Assembly: GCF_002776525.5 (NCBI RefSeq)
Contig: NC_045441.1
Coordinates: 107,754,041-107,818,040 of the forward strand
Direction of reading: 5' to 3'
DNA length: 64,000 bases
DNA from: Piliocolobus tephrosceles
Taxonomy: Eukaryota > Chordata > Mammalia > Primates > Cercopithecidae
This document shows, one piece after another, positions 24,686 through 36,200 of this stretch. The translations under genes and the position numbers were made by a program. Numbering within the stretch: position 1 is the stretch's first letter; each line of letters starts with the position of its first letter. The notes beneath the pieces were generated by a model. It was not told the origin of the DNA and searched no databases. It saw only the letters and a program-made list of their open reading frames with translations.

Positions 24686-25011
24686 TAGGCTATTTCTTTT
24701 TTCTTTCTTTCTTTTTTTTTTTTGAGACGGAGTCTCACTCTGTCACCCAGGCTGGAGTACAGTAGCATGATCTTGGCACACTGCAGTCTCTGCCTCCTGG
24801 GTTCAAGCAACTGCCCTGCCTCAGCCTCCTGAGTAGTGGGGATTACTGCTGTGTGCCACCACAGCTGGATAATTTTAGTATTTTTATTAGAAACGGGGTT
24901 TCACCATGTTGGTCAGGCTGGTCTTGAACTCCTGACCTTGTGATCCACCAGCCTCAGTTCCCCAAAGTGCTAGGATTACAGACATGAGCCACTGTGCCCG
25001 GCCTAGGTTAT
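24686..25011 (-). mobile_element. AluS-type SINE, reverse, with TSDs
   Basis: Full-length, moderately diverged reverse Alu at 24694-25003 with a T/CTTT-rich head. Flanks taggctat (24686-24693) and taggttat (25004-25011) match at 7 of 8 bases. Old-type 'actgcagtctctgcctcc' and 'tgaactcctgacctt' blocks point to AluS rather than AluY. It splits an older L1. Confidence 0.93.
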
Positions 25012-25825
25012 ATATTTTCCTTGTATATAATTTCTTCTACCATCAACTAAAATACAAGCTTCATAAGAGCAATAACTTCTTCTTTGCTTGACGTTGAATT
25101 CCTAACACCTAAAATTTAATAAACGATTAATTTGTGTTTTCCTATATATTGGTTGAATTTTTTTACTGTCCATTGGTCATTTGTATTTGCTTTTCTTTTA
25201 ATTGCTTATTCATATAATTTAACTATATTGATAATTACTTTATCAACTTTGAGGTGTTTTGGTATACTCTAGATATTATCTAATATATTACAAATAGTTC
25301 TCTCATTTTTTGCTTTATGATCACTTTGCCTTTTATGATTTTATTTTTTATATAGCAAATATGTTTATTATTTGTTTTTCACATATATTTACATATTTAT
25401 TACATATTTTTGAGGTTGTGTTTATGTTTACATTTGAGATTTTTACCTTATCTAGAATGAGAATGAGCTAAACATTATTTTCTGCAAAATGAGTGTCTAC
25501 TACACCAGCAACATTTTAAAGTTAATTATTATTCTCCACTCAATATAATTATCACATTTGTCATTTATTAAATTCCTTATACATTTGAATCTGTTTCTCA
25601 GTCCTAACGTTTCAATTAATCTGTTTCTATTTTGATTAATTTTATTTTAAAATATTTTGGGTTATTCTAAACTTGATATTCCTATAAATTTTGATATTAT
25701 TTTATCTCAGTACAACACAAAGTACAATATTATTAGGTGTTTATGCAAATTGCATTTAAGTCATTAATTGGAGGGACAATATATATTTGGCATAATGGTA
25801 AATCATTCAATCCCAAAACACATGT
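25012..25825 (-). mobile_element. Old LINE-1 (L1ME-like), reverse, part 2
   Basis: Continuation of the L1 from 23870 after the Alu: ORF2 region between RT and C-terminus, heavily diverged and AT-rich. Recognised from order ('cattggtcatttgtattt' at about 25171) rather than close match. Confidence 0.55.
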
Positions 25826-26100
25826 ATTAGTTACTTTTTGTTGCATTATAAGCCATCCTAAAATGTTGTGACTTAAAATACAATGAGTAGTTATCATCCT
25901 TTCAATTTCTGTGGTTCAGAAATTTGGGAGTGTCTTGGTTAGAAGGCCTTGGCTTGTGGGGGGTCTCTCATGGAGTTGCACTCAGATAATGGCTGGGGCT
26001 AGAGCTACTCAAAGTCTTCTTGCTCACATGCCTGCGCTGGAAAGGAGTGCCAATGTCACACTGAGAGATGGGATATGTATTGTTGCAGCTCTTATTTAAA
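25826..26100 (-). repeat. Old LTR-like element (MLT1-type?), reverse
   Basis: 'attagttactttttgttgc' followed by a 'gtgacttaaaatacaatga' block and 'gataatggctggggctaga' is characteristic of an old mammalian interspersed repeat on the minus strand, probably an MLT-type LTR. Family not certain. It interrupts the surrounding L1. The open frame 25911-26099 lies wholly inside it and is not a gene. Confidence 0.45.
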
Positions 26101-26129
26101 ATTATCGTCTCCAACAACATGATACGCCT

Positions 26130-26790
26130 TCTTATTTATTCTGTTCTTATTTTATAGGTTTTGACAGAATTTTATAGTTTCATTTTTATGGATCCTGCAC
26201 ATTTCATGTTAAATTTATTCTTGAATACTTTGTAATTGTTTCTATTGTGAATGGAAAATTTTCCTTTTTATTTCTATCTTCTTTTTGCTAGTATAAAGGA
26301 AAGTTACTGATATTTGAATATTTGTCTTAATCTAGCCACTTACATTTCCTCATATATTCAAGTAGTTTTTAATAGAATCTTTTGGGTTTTCTTAGATATT
26401 CAGTAATATTATTAGCAAAAGAGATAATTTTCCAAAATGGTACTGAATAGTTTTTCTTCTCTATTCTAGACAGAAAAATCTCTGAAGAGATGTTAGATAA
26501 TAATAGATAGCAAGCATCTTGTTCTTGTTCTTCTTTTAAAATAAATGGCTTTGTATTATCAGATAGATTGATGCTTGCAATTGCTTTTGCTAAATAATCT
26601 TTATCAATTTTAATTAGCTTCTTTCTATTTCTGTTCTACTTGAATTGCCTCAAAACATTGGCATTATCTGTATTTTACAAGTTAGGTGGAACTGTGAACC
26701 ATGTAGTCTTGATGTCTTTTTAAATAATCAAATTTTAAAACCATTATTTTGATCTCTTCTGTGATACTTATTTCATGAATTCCCTCCAAA
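26130..26790 (-). mobile_element. Old LINE-1, reverse, ORF2 RT region (part 3)
   Basis: The plus strand carries the complement of the L1 reverse-transcriptase region ('atcctgcacatttcatgtt' at about 26190, 'ttgctagtataaaggaaa' at about 26285). Position and orientation fit continuation of the L1 at 23870-25825 beyond the LTR-like insertion. Right edge is soft. Confidence 0.75.
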
Positions 26791-26989
26791 GTTTCCACTT
26801 TACTTGTAGAGTTATACTTCTCATTTGTTTATCTATGCCATCGAATATTTTCTGAATCTCAGGTTCGGAGGGTAAAGTTAATCATACTCTTTTTGTAGTT
26901 AACTGCACACCCTTTCTTATTTTTTGAATTCTACCTCTTTACATTTTCTCTAATATTATCGGGCTTAATTCATGATGATTTTGTTATCC

Positions 26990-27480
26990 CTGTAGATGAT
27001 CCCCTCAATACTCTACCTTGTCAGTTTATATTAGCACTGAAGTCAGCTAATGTTACTCTTCATCTCAAAGTCATCCAGTGGATCTCCATTAACTTTCTGA
27101 CCCTGTCTCCTACTACTCTTCCTTTCATTCTTCCTACCCCAGCCACACCGGCCTGGTTGTGGCTCCTCAAATACGCCATGCAATTCCCTCTTTAGCTGGA
27201 GAACTTTAACCCACGTAACCTCATGGTTTGTCTCTGATCTCCTTCAAGTCCTGACTAAAATTCACTTCATAGAGAAGCCTTCCCTAACCACCCTATTTGA
27301 AACTCCAACTCCTCTCTGGTTCTCTCTAACATCTTTCCTCTTTGTTTTTCTCCATAGCACGTGTCACTATCTGACATATTAGATTCTTTTATTTATTTAT
27401 TTTATTATCTCTCATACTCAGAAAAGGGCATACTGTTTATCCAGAATATTAAGAAAGGTATAACTAAATATTTGCTGGAA
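26990..27480 (+). mobile_element. LINE-2 (L2) 3' end fragment
   Basis: Forward L2 3' region: 'tctcctactactcttcc', 'agccacaccggcctggtt', 'agaagccttccctaaccac' and 'tagcacgtgtcactatctgac' occur in the order of the L2 consensus, followed by an AT-rich tail. L2 is a mammal-wide CR1-clade LINE that died out long before primates. Confidence 0.93.
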
Positions 27481-28734
27481 AAAAATATGTTGTCTTCAGG
27501 ATAACCAAAATTTTTACAAGGCAAACTAAATATCTAGTTATGTGGAAAAAAGAGGAGAGACAGACAGAGAGAGGAAGAAAGAGAGAGAATGCCAGACAGA
27601 AGCTGTTTTACCTTTTGTGACCTAACTTCAGAAGCCACTTAAAGTCACCCCCACCATGTACTACTGGTCAAAGCAATTACAAAGATTCACGTGGATTGAA
27701 AGAAATAAACAAACATATCTGAAAATTATTTTCAAGATATTCCTTTTTGTCTTTAAGAGGATTACTAGAGTTTTATCTGATTTTCTGATCCTTAAATATA
27801 CCAACTTTTAGAACATTGATCCTATTATTTTTACTGTTTATTTAAAAAGTAAGAGCCAACATTATCCATTTACAATGCCCTTTTCTATTCATTTTTATCT
27901 AGACAAAGGATTGCTGAAATACATGTAGCTTCCTCTTACCATTAAATTCCAGTTAATCCAATCTAAAGGCTCCATTGTGACCCAGTGATCCAAAGGCTTA
28001 ATAGGGCACCTTAGACTATCACAATACCAGCTCAACACCCACATTTAGAGCCAAATGTTTTTGTTACTTAGTGATTTCTCTAAGAAGGAATTGTAGACAG
28101 AGAAAAAATAAATAAAAACAAGAAAGAAAGAACATCTTCCAGATTTTACATAGCAAGAATTCCTGTCACTTCTTGCCAGTTATACACATTTTATGTGTAC
28201 AATTTCAGTTCAATGAATAGAAATCTGTTATCAAGGGGTTAGTTTGCTCTTCCCAGACTTTTATAGCTGGCACTTCCTGGGTGCTCTTCTAGGTCTATAT
28301 CCTCATAGGCTTCAAAGGAAGAAGGGAATTTAGAGAGATGCTCCTCCTCAATATCTTATAGAAATTCCAGAGTTATTGCTCCTGTTTCCCCCTACCACTA
28401 ACTTAAATCTATTATGTTGAGACCAGAATGATCAAGTTTGCCTGGAAAGAGAGATACAGAAAATAAGAATAAGCCAATGAGAGAGTGCTTATGGACCAGA
28501 AAGAGAGCCCTTGCTCTCCAGGACATCAACAGGTGCTTAGACCTGTCAGATTAGCAGCTCCCTCCTCTCTTTCAGTAGATCCAGAAAGAATAGGCAGATA
28601 GAAAAATGTGCAGTGAGGGGTTTGAAGAGTCTCCTTCTTTCTAAAAGCATTATCCACTTTTTGTAATTAATTGCAGTTGTTTTTATGTATTTTAGTTTCC
28701 CTACAAAATTATAAACATATGTTTTCAGGGATGG
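27481..28734. other. Unassigned stretch
   Basis: I recognise no gene or named repeat. A GA-rich simple tract lies at about 27551-27590. The last kilobase before the MaLR provirus has ordinary composition. Confidence 0.5.
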
Positions 28735-29106
28735 TGTATTAGTCTGTTCTCATACTGGTAATAAAGACATACCAGAGACTGGGTAATTTATAAAGGAAGG
28801 AGGTTTAATTAACTTACAGTTCAGCATGGATGTGGAGGCCTCATAAAACTTACAATCATGGTGGAAGGGGAAGCAAACACATTCTTCTTCACATGGTGAT
28901 AGCGAGGAGAGAATGAGTGCCCAGTGAAGGGGCAAGCCCCTTATAAAATGATAAGATCATGTGAGAACTCACTATCATGAAAACAGGATGGGGAAACTGC
29001 TTTCATGATGTAATTCTCTCTACCTGGCCCTTCCCATGATATATTGGGATGAGGGGAACGAAAAATCAAGATGAGATTTGAGTGTGGACACTGCCAAACC
29101 ATATCA
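28735..29106 (-). repeat. 3' LTR of the MaLR provirus
   Basis: Reverse LTR; the complement carries the polyadenylation-type 'aattaaacctccttcct' region and the promoter-side blocks. Ends 'gccaaaccatatca'. Confidence 0.9.
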
Positions 29107-30572
29107 TTCTGCCCCTGGCCCCTCCCAAGTCTCATGTCATCACAATTCAAAACACATTCATGCCTTTCCAACAGTTCCCCAAAGTATTACCTCACACCAG
29201 CATTAACTCAAAACTCCAAGTCCAAAGTCTCATCTGAGATAGGGCAAGTCCCTTCTACCTATGTGCCTGTTAATCAAAAGCAAATTAGTTACTTCCCTGA
29301 TACAAAGTGGGTACAGGAATTGGGTAAATACACCCATTCTAAATGAGAGAAATTGTCCAAAACAAAGGGGCTACAGGCCCCATAGAAGTCTGAAATCCAA
29401 TAGGGCAGTCATTAAACCTTAAAGTTTGAAAATGATCTCCTTTGACTACATGTCTCACATCTAGGTCATGTTGATGTAAGAGGTGGGCCCCCACAGCCTT
29501 GGAAAGCTCCACCCCTGTGGCTTTGCATGGTACAAGCCCCAGCCCTAGGTGCTTTCACAGCTGATGTTGAGTGTCTGAAGCTTTTCCAGGCACACGGTGC
29601 AAGCTGTCTGTGGATCTACCATCTGGGGTGTGGAGGTCTGGGTCTCTTCTCATGACTCCGCTAGGCAGTGCCCTAGTCAGGACTCTGTGTGGAGGCTCTG
29701 ACCCCACATTTCCTTACCCCACTGTCCTAGCAGAGGTTCTCCATGAGGGCTCCACTGCCACATCAGACTTCAGCCTGGACGTCCAGGTATTTCCATACAT
29801 CTTCCGAAATCTAGGTGGACGCTCCCAAACATCAATTCTTGACTTCTGTAAACCCGCAGGCTCAACACCAAGTGGGAGGCGCCAAGGCTTGGGGTTTGCA
29901 CCCTCTGAAGAAATGGCCTGAGCTGTAAGTTGACCCTTTTTAGCCATGGCTAAAGCTGAAGCAGCTGAGACTCAGGGCACCATGCCCTGAGGTTGTATAG
30001 AGCAGGGAGACCCTTGACCCAGTCCTGGAGACATTTTCCCCATTGTCTTGGTGATTAACATATGGCTGCTAATTACTTATGTAAATTTCTGCGGTAAGCT
30101 TGAATTTCTTCCTAGAAAATGGGGTTTTCTTTTCTATTGCATTGTCAGTCTGCAAATTTTTCAAACTTTCATGTTCTGCTGCTTCTGGAACATTTCATCA
30201 CTTAAAAATTTCTTCTGCCAGATACCCTAAATTATCTCTCTCAAGTTCAAAGTTCCACAAATCTCTAGGGCAGGGGTAAAATACTGCCAGTCTCTTTGTA
30301 TAGCAAGAGTGACCTTTACTCCAGTTTCCAACAAGTTCCTCATCCCCATCTGAGACCACCTCAGCCTGGACTTTATTGTCCGTATCCCTATCAGCATTTT
30401 GGTCATAGCCATTCAATAAGTCTCTAGGAAGTGCTAAACTTTCCAACATTTTCCTTATCTTCTTCTGAGCCCTCCAAGCTGTTGCAGCCTCTCCCTGTTA
30501 CCTAGTTCCAAAGTCACTTCCACATTTTTGGGTATTTTTACAACAGCGCTGCCATACCCTTTACTAATTTAC

Positions 30573-30932
30573 TGTATTCATCTGTTCTCACACTGCTATA
30601 AGGACACATCCAAGACTGAGTAATTTTTAAAGGGAAGAGGTTTAATTGACTCACACTTCTGCAGGGCTGCAGAGGCCTCAGGAAACTTTCAATCATGGCA
30701 GAATTGGGACCAAACATGTCTTTCTTCACATGATGGCAGCAAGGAGAAATGCCGAGCAAAAAGGGAAAAGCCCCTTATAAAACCATCAGATCTCGTGAGA
30801 ACTCACTATCATGAGAACAGGATGGGGACTGCCTCAGTGATTCAATTATCTCCACCTGGTCCCTCCCACGACATGTGGAGATTATGAGAATTCAAAATGA
30901 GATTTGGCTTGGGACACAGCCAAACCATGTCA
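30573..30932 (-). repeat. 5' LTR of the MaLR provirus
   Basis: Reverse LTR; the complement would hold the element's promoter. 'ataaaaccatcagatctcg' near 30777 contains the complement of the usual TATA-like region. Ends 'gccaaaccatgtca'. Confidence 0.9.
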
Positions 30933-31239
30933 GGGAAAGGTGTACTTGATTCTTCTTGAAATTATAATAATTATTATTTCTTACCATACTGAGCTGGTAT
31001 CTTAATGACTGACTGAATTCATCACAGACTAATGCATCATTTTAAACAAAATAAATCTAGTCAAATGCAGCAGTGGAAGTGGAGAAGGAACAAGGAAATC
31101 TGTAACTGCTTGTAATCATTTTAGTTGTAAATACTACTGCACTTGGACCATTCTCATCTTAATAGTTTCTGCTTGCTTTTCTAATCTTTCAAATTAGTTT
31201 GAATTTTTCTAACATCAAGAGCTAGCTAGTTATTTAATG

Positions 31240-31325
31240 AAATAAAAGATGTGTGGCTTGTGTTACTTTGTGTCTGGTCCTTAGCAAGGACTGAATAAAT
31301 GTTGGATATTACTATTAATAATAGT
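31240..31325 (+). repeat. Possible MIR 3' tail
   Basis: 'ctgaataaatgttggatat' preceded by a 'tccttagcaaggactg' block resembles the end of MIR. Short and diverged. Confidence 0.45.
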
Positions 31326-32024
31326 GTTTCTGTATTACACATAGAGATGATGAATGTGCAGGAAAAGTGACCTGTGATATACCATTAGTAAGTTACTTCC
31401 AAATTTACAAAATAGTTAATTAGTATTTTTGGGATATGATAACTTAAAAAACTGAGTTTAACTGTGCCAACACACAGTCCACATTCTCTGCCTTTTTAAA
31501 AAAATAGAAGTTACAGTATGTTAGAAGATATTATAATTATATTATGTCACAAATAAAAATACACTGTGCTTGTTTTATTTCCCAAATTCTTTTAAGTATA
31601 TAAAAAGCATTCATTTTATAACATATACCAGAATTTTATGAAGATTGAAGTCATAGTCACTAGTTTGTATAATGTATGTAATATTTAAAAAATAACTCCA
31701 TTCTTCCTTATTAGCAAGATAGTTTTTCTTTGTACACCCTGCCCACTATTAAAGTTAATCCATTAGAATAGAGTCTGGGAGAAATAAGATATTACTAAGG
31801 TAAATCCCTCACTAGAGAGAAGAGGAAAAAAAATGTCTTTTAAAGTAGAGGCAAGGGACAACTGTACTTTAAAGATTGAGGGAAGAGGAAAAAAAGAAGC
31901 AAGTGGTGAGATACTTGTGTTCTGACCTCCCTTTTACAGCATGAAATCTTGAGAGAGATGAAGAAGGCTGCAAAGGTTAAGGTGAGAGTTGAGAGCAAAG
32001 TGTGTTTTGCTTCACTTCCTGTTG

Positions 32025-32328
32025 TGAGTCAGCAAGGGTCTGCCCTGCAGGTGGAAGCAGCAGATAGGAAGAAGTGGCACATTGAATAACTATTCCTTCC
32101 CCCTGTTTGACTTCCCTGTGGTATGGAAATGATCTAGAATCATCTGTGTACCCTGAGGGAAAGCTGAACAGGCCAGTAGAGATTGTCAGCAGAGGTGGCA
32201 GGAAATAAGTGTAAACGTGATCCTCTAGCCAAGCACCATGGGACTGGCTGTCTGGGCAGCCTGGGGAAAGGATCAGTCCCATTTAGGAATTTATAGTCAT
32301 GTGATAGCAGAGGTAAACTGAGTCAGCA
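32025..32328. promoter_or_regulatory. Candidate enhancer patch: paired AP-1/MARE-like motifs
   Basis: The 10-mer TGAGTCAGCA, a perfect NF-E2/MARE-type extended AP-1 site, occurs at 32025-32034 and again at 32319-32328. Close to the first are CACTTCCTG (ETS core, 32013-32021), CAGGTG (E-box, 32048-32053) and AGATAG (GATA core, 32062-32067). The motifs are seen in the sequence; function is inference, since short motifs also arise by chance. Confidence 0.3.
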
Positions 32329-32869
32329 ATACGGGCAACTAATTCCTGATGAATCCAAGAAAGAACAGATGACCAGATCATGGACCTTCCGATTTCCCGG
32401 TGGCTAAATGTCTGGAATTTCCCTCAAACCTCCACATTATGTCTCCCTTATATCATAAAGCAGTAAGCCCTAGAGACATATGTCATAGTCTGGAGGGGTA
32501 TACTTTCTACATTATGTGAGAACTCTATGTGATAAAAGCTATAGACTGAGCCCTTATCATGATAAATGGTAGCTGATAGGATTTAGTAAATCCTCTCTTA
32601 AGATAATAGCATGGCTTGCTGATATGTTGCCTTGCTGAAAAATCTCATTTCAAACATCAAAAGTGAAAGATTAACTATTTTCATACAAATCCTAATATCC
32701 CACTAAGCCAATGGATGCTTTAGACCAAAAAGGCCAAGTATTTACTTGGAAGGAGTAAAGAGATTCATTAACAAGTTTGAAAATAACATCTCAGTTATAG
32801 TTATTTTAAAAACTAGTCAGAACATCACCTAAATACTATGTATATACTTTTTATTGTACATAGAAGCAA

Positions 32870-33030
32870 AGTTAATTAGAGCTAAAAGAGATAATATAAA
32901 TTATCTATTCCAACCTCAGAAATGAGAAATCTGAGATCCAAAAAGGTTTAGATAGCCTTCCCTGGGTCACATATTGAGTATAGAGTAAGTCCAGACAAGA
33001 GCCCATTCTTGATTCTCATTCTAGTGCCTC
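32870..33030 (+). repeat. MIR-type SINE fragment
   Basis: Diverged copy of the 'agatgaggaaactgaggc ... ggtcacacagcta' type core ('gagaaatctgagatcca', 'ccctgggtcacatattg') ending with a 'attctagtgcctcct' block. Old. Confidence 0.7.
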
Positions 33031-33779
33031 CTCTCCTACCCTGCATCTCCACAAATCTGACGATTTCTTATCCTTGACCACTTATTCATTCATTTGTAAG
33101 TGTTTGAAGACACAGTGCTTCATTGATCTTCCTTTTGCAGATTCAATTTCCTGCTTAAATTCTGGCTTTAAAAGGAGCTTGCTCAAAGAATGACTGCTGG
33201 GCAAATTATATGATGATCTTAGTAATTTAGAAACATCATGCCAATATTAGACTTCTTAATTCTATTTTTTTAATTGCAGATATCTAGAGAATTCTTCATT
33301 CTGGTCAAGAAATTTTCATGGTAATGGTTTTGATTTTTAAAGAGACTTAAATGTTTCTTTGAAAAGGGAGACCTAGAAAATTCTTCCACTATTATTAATT
33401 CTCAGAAAATAATTTAATTGAAACTCACTGAAGCTAATTAAAAGGATAATTTCTCATTTTGCTTTGTGGTCCCATGGACTTAATTCAACTGAAGAGGTGT
33501 ATTTTTTTTTATTTTTTTGGAGGTAACTGTGCTAAGAGTCAGCATCAGGGGAACAAGATAAGAAATGCCCTCATATTTCTATTCTTCTTATCTCATGACA
33601 AAAACATCTTGTACCAGTTTACTCTTTCTGAATAATTTCACTCTTTTCATGCATATTTAAATTATTTTTAATGCTAAGTTGCTTATGAATTTTTTTAAAA
33701 TTTTTGTTTTATATATAATAATGTAATTCAGCAAACACTTGTTTACTTTTTAAAGATTAACCATTTTATTTTTGTTTTT
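33031..33779. other. Unassigned stretch
   Basis: AT-rich. I recognise no gene or repeat family. Confidence 0.5.
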
Positions 33780-33954
33780 AATTTTTATTGTTTTAGACAC
33801 AAGGTCTCATTACATTGCCTAGGCTGGAGTGCAGTGGCTATTTACAGGGTTGATTATAGCTCACTGCAGCCTCAAATTCCTGGCCTCAAGTAATCCTCCT
33901 GTCTCAGCTTCCCCAAATAGCTGGTACTATAGATACCCATGACTGCATCCGGCT
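33780..33954 (-). mobile_element. Alu right-monomer element (FRAM or truncated AluJ), reverse
   Basis: Only one Alu monomer is present: 'cctaggctggagtgcagtgg', then 'gattatagctcactgcagcc' (old J-type state), ending at 'tgcatccggc' where the left monomer would begin. The right-arm insertion between the two blocks is retained. It is flanked by similar TTTTATTT stretches that may be the target duplication. Confidence 0.87.
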
Positions 33955-34129
33955 TTTATTTATTTTTATTTAACACTTTGTACTCCTTATTACATGGCAG
34001 GCAGTATTCTAAATGTTTCATAAGAATTAATGCAGGTGTGTACTATTATACACCACCCCATTTTATAAAGATATTTAGACACAGAAAACTTAAACAACAG
34101 TCAAACTCAGGTATTTGTTATGTAGATGA

Positions 34130-34599
34130 ATATTCTTAATGTTGATTATAGGAGCCATGCTTGCTACTAGGGATACTAAGAGGAATGAAACACTATGCTC
34201 TAAAGAAACTTAGCTTACAACATACTCTTTGGTAGATACAGATATATAAAAACAGCAGTGTTCATTATTATGAATATATGTAAAAAGTGCTATGGGAAAA
34301 TAGAAAAAGGATTTCAGAGGAACATTGAAGTTGTGCCTTAAAAATGAGGAGAGTTTCATCTAAGTAGAATGTTATTTAGGAAAACGTAGAAAAAAAAAAA
34401 AAAGACCAAATACCAGCCAGTCTAAAAGTGCAAGATGTTTCCTGGAAATAGATTCATGTAGTGTGGCTAGGAGTTGAAAAGAAATGATAATAAAAGAACA
34501 TGAAGAGTTAGAGCAGGGACAGATTAAAAATGACATTCAATGTGAGGGTCAAAGTTCTAAATTTATCTTGGTGGTGGAGGTGGTTATCAAAGTTGTATT
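34130..34599 (+). repeat. Ancient mammal-wide repeat, unnamed here (copy 1, left)
   Basis: The order of sparse blocks ('aagtgctatgggaaaat', 'ttgtgccttaaaaatgagga', 'gtgtggctaggagttg') matches a long, very old mammalian interspersed repeat whose name I cannot give with confidence. A second copy is at 47540-48650, and this copy seems to resume after the Alus at 35255. It holds a 16-A run at 34391-34406. Confidence 0.5.
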
Positions 34600-34898
34600 T
34601 TTCTTTTTTTTTTTTTTGAGAAGAGTTTCTCTCTTGTTGCCCAGGCTGGAGTACAATGGCACCATCTCAGCTCACCGCAACCTCCACCTCCTGGATTCAA
34701 GCAATTCTCCTGCCTCAGCCTTGGGAGTAGCTGGGATTACAGGCGTGGGCCACCACGCCTGGCTAATTTTGTATTTTCAGTAGAGAGAGGGTTTCTCTAT
34801 GTTGGTCAGGCTGGTCTCAAACTCCTGACCTCAGGTGATCCGCTCGCCTCGGCCTCCCGAAGTGCTGGGATTACAGGTGTGAGCCACCGCGCCCAGCC
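34600..34898 (-). mobile_element. AluS-type SINE, reverse
   Basis: Full dimeric reverse Alu with a T head and both arms ('caggctggagtacaatgg', 'tcaggctggtctcaaact'). The 'ctcaggtgatccgctcgcc' state fits AluS. It forms a head-to-head pair with the forward Alu at 34984. Confidence 0.93.
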
Positions 34899-34967
34899 TC
34901 TAAGTTTTGTTTTGTTTTTGTTTTTTGTGTTTTGCATATGGAATTATATGACTACTTTCGAGTTTTA

Positions 34968-35254
34968 GAAATGTTAACCTAGATTGGGTGTGGTGGCTCA
35001 CCCCTGTCATCCTAGAACTTTGGAAAGCTGAGGCTGATGGATCTCTTGAAGTTAGGAGTTCAGAACCAGTCTGGCCAACATGGCAAAACCCTATCTCTAC
35101 TAAAAATACATAAATTAGTGGGGGTGGTGGTGCACACCTGTGATCCCAGCTACACAGGAGGCTGAGGCAGGCGAACTGTTGAACGTGGGAAGTAGAGGTT
35201 TCAGTCAGCCAAGATAGTGCCACTGCACTCCAAAAAAGGAAATGTTAATCTAGA
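34968..35254 (+). mobile_element. Old Alu, forward, 3'-shortened, with TSDs
   Basis: Diverged forward Alu at 34984-35238 ('ggtgtggtggctcacccct' start; right arm to 'gccactgcactcc'), with its end and tail reduced to a few A. Flanks gaaatgttaacctaga (34968-34983) and gaaatgttaatctaga (35239-35254) match at 15 of 16 bases. The level of change suggests AluJ or old AluS. Confidence 0.92.
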
Positions 35255-35800
35255 CATGATGAGAAAAATGGATTTGAGTGAGAAAAGACTGAGAGGATGG
35301 GGCTACCAATTAAGGGCTGCTACAGCAGCTCTGGTATGAAAGAAAATTAAGGCCCTAAGCAATGATAGTGCCAATGGGAATAAAATGAAAGGAAACAAAC
35401 AAAAATATGAGAAGACTGACAAGTTTACCAGACAAGATAATAGGTTCATTTTTGGAAACAGTTTCAGAGGACTATGCCCAAAATGTGGTTGCAAATACAG
35501 GTGAAAAGGAGACTGGAGCTTGAAATACAGATTTGAGACTCATTAGGAATTATGACAGTGGGAGACATAGGTATAGAGGAATGGGGTGGGGATAAATGCA
35601 GAGTCAAAATTTAGGAGAAAGAGAATGGAATCTATTAGAAGAGGTAGAAAAGAAAGACAGCCATGGGAAAGAACTATCCGAAATCCAATGAAAGAAAATG
35701 TTTAAGGAAGGAACACATGATTAGCCATCTTAAATGCAACAGAGAATAGTAGTAGGATGAGGACCATAAAATTTGGTAGTTAGAATTCCAGTTAGCATAA
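35255..35800 (+). repeat. Ancient mammal-wide repeat (copy 1, right)
   Basis: Purine-rich stretch that seems to continue the ancient repeat at 34130-34599 ('aagactgagaggatggggc', 'ggaattatgacagtggga', 'agtagtaggatgaggacc'). Family unnamed; identity inferred from block order. Confidence 0.45.
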
Positions 35801-35837
35801 AATCTTTTTTGTTGTTGTGGCTTCAATTCTGTAGGCT

Positions 35838-36200
35838 GAATGCAGTTTGCTGAATTGTGGCCCTGAAGGATGTCCATGTCCTAATTTCTGGTACCTATAA
35901 ATGCTACTTTATATGGCAAGGATTTCGCACAGATGTGATCAAGTTAAGGATCTTGAAATGAGAGTAGCTGAGATTATCCAGGTGGGCCAAATAATGTTAT
36001 CACAAGTGTCCCTATAAGAGGGAAGCAGAGGGAGATACGGCTAAAGGAGGAGGCGGTGTTAGGACTGAAGCTGTGCTAAGCTGCTGGCTTAGAAGGGGAT
36101 TCAGGAAGGGACCATGAGCTGATGAATGCAATGCATGCAGCTCTAGAAGCTGGAAAAGGAAGGAAATGACTTCACTTAGTGCCTCTGGAGGGACAGTTGC
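35838..36200 (+). repeat. Old MLT1-like LTR, forward
   Basis: 'gaattgtggccctgaaggatg', 'atgtgatcaagttaaggat', 'gattatccaggtgggccaa' and 'tccctataagagggaagcag' follow a common mammalian LTR (ERVL-MaLR type, MLT1-like) in order. The 3' part fades near 36200. Subfamily uncertain. Confidence 0.7.

Larger units (their letters stand above)
28735..30932 (-). mobile_element. Complete MaLR provirus (MST/THE1 type), reverse
   Basis: A non-autonomous ERVL-MaLR element with both LTRs and the internal region, transcribed right to left. 5' LTR (right) 30573-30932, internal 29107-30572 (about 1.47 kb), 3' LTR (left) 28735-29106. Both LTRs start 'tgtatt' and end 'tca' on this strand. The internal region has the short length usual for MaLRs and encodes no gag, pol or env that I can recognise; its open frames (29571-29921 plus, 29714-29947 minus, 30198-30449 minus) are short and domainless. 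The LTRs differ by many substitutions and indels, so insertion is ancient. I could not confirm a 5-bp target duplication. Confidence 0.92.
30933..32869. other. Mostly unique block with possible regulatory patch
   Basis: I recognise no gene. A MIR 3'-tail-like piece is at 31240-31325. 31950-32330 is GC-richer than its surroundings and carries two TGAGTCAGCA motifs (32025-32034 and 32319-32328). The minus-strand open frame 31977-32282 has no recognisable domain. Confidence 0.5.

Noticed and set aside
29571..29921. 116-codon frame inside the MaLR provirus
   Set aside because: It runs antisense to the element and shows no gag, pol or env feature.
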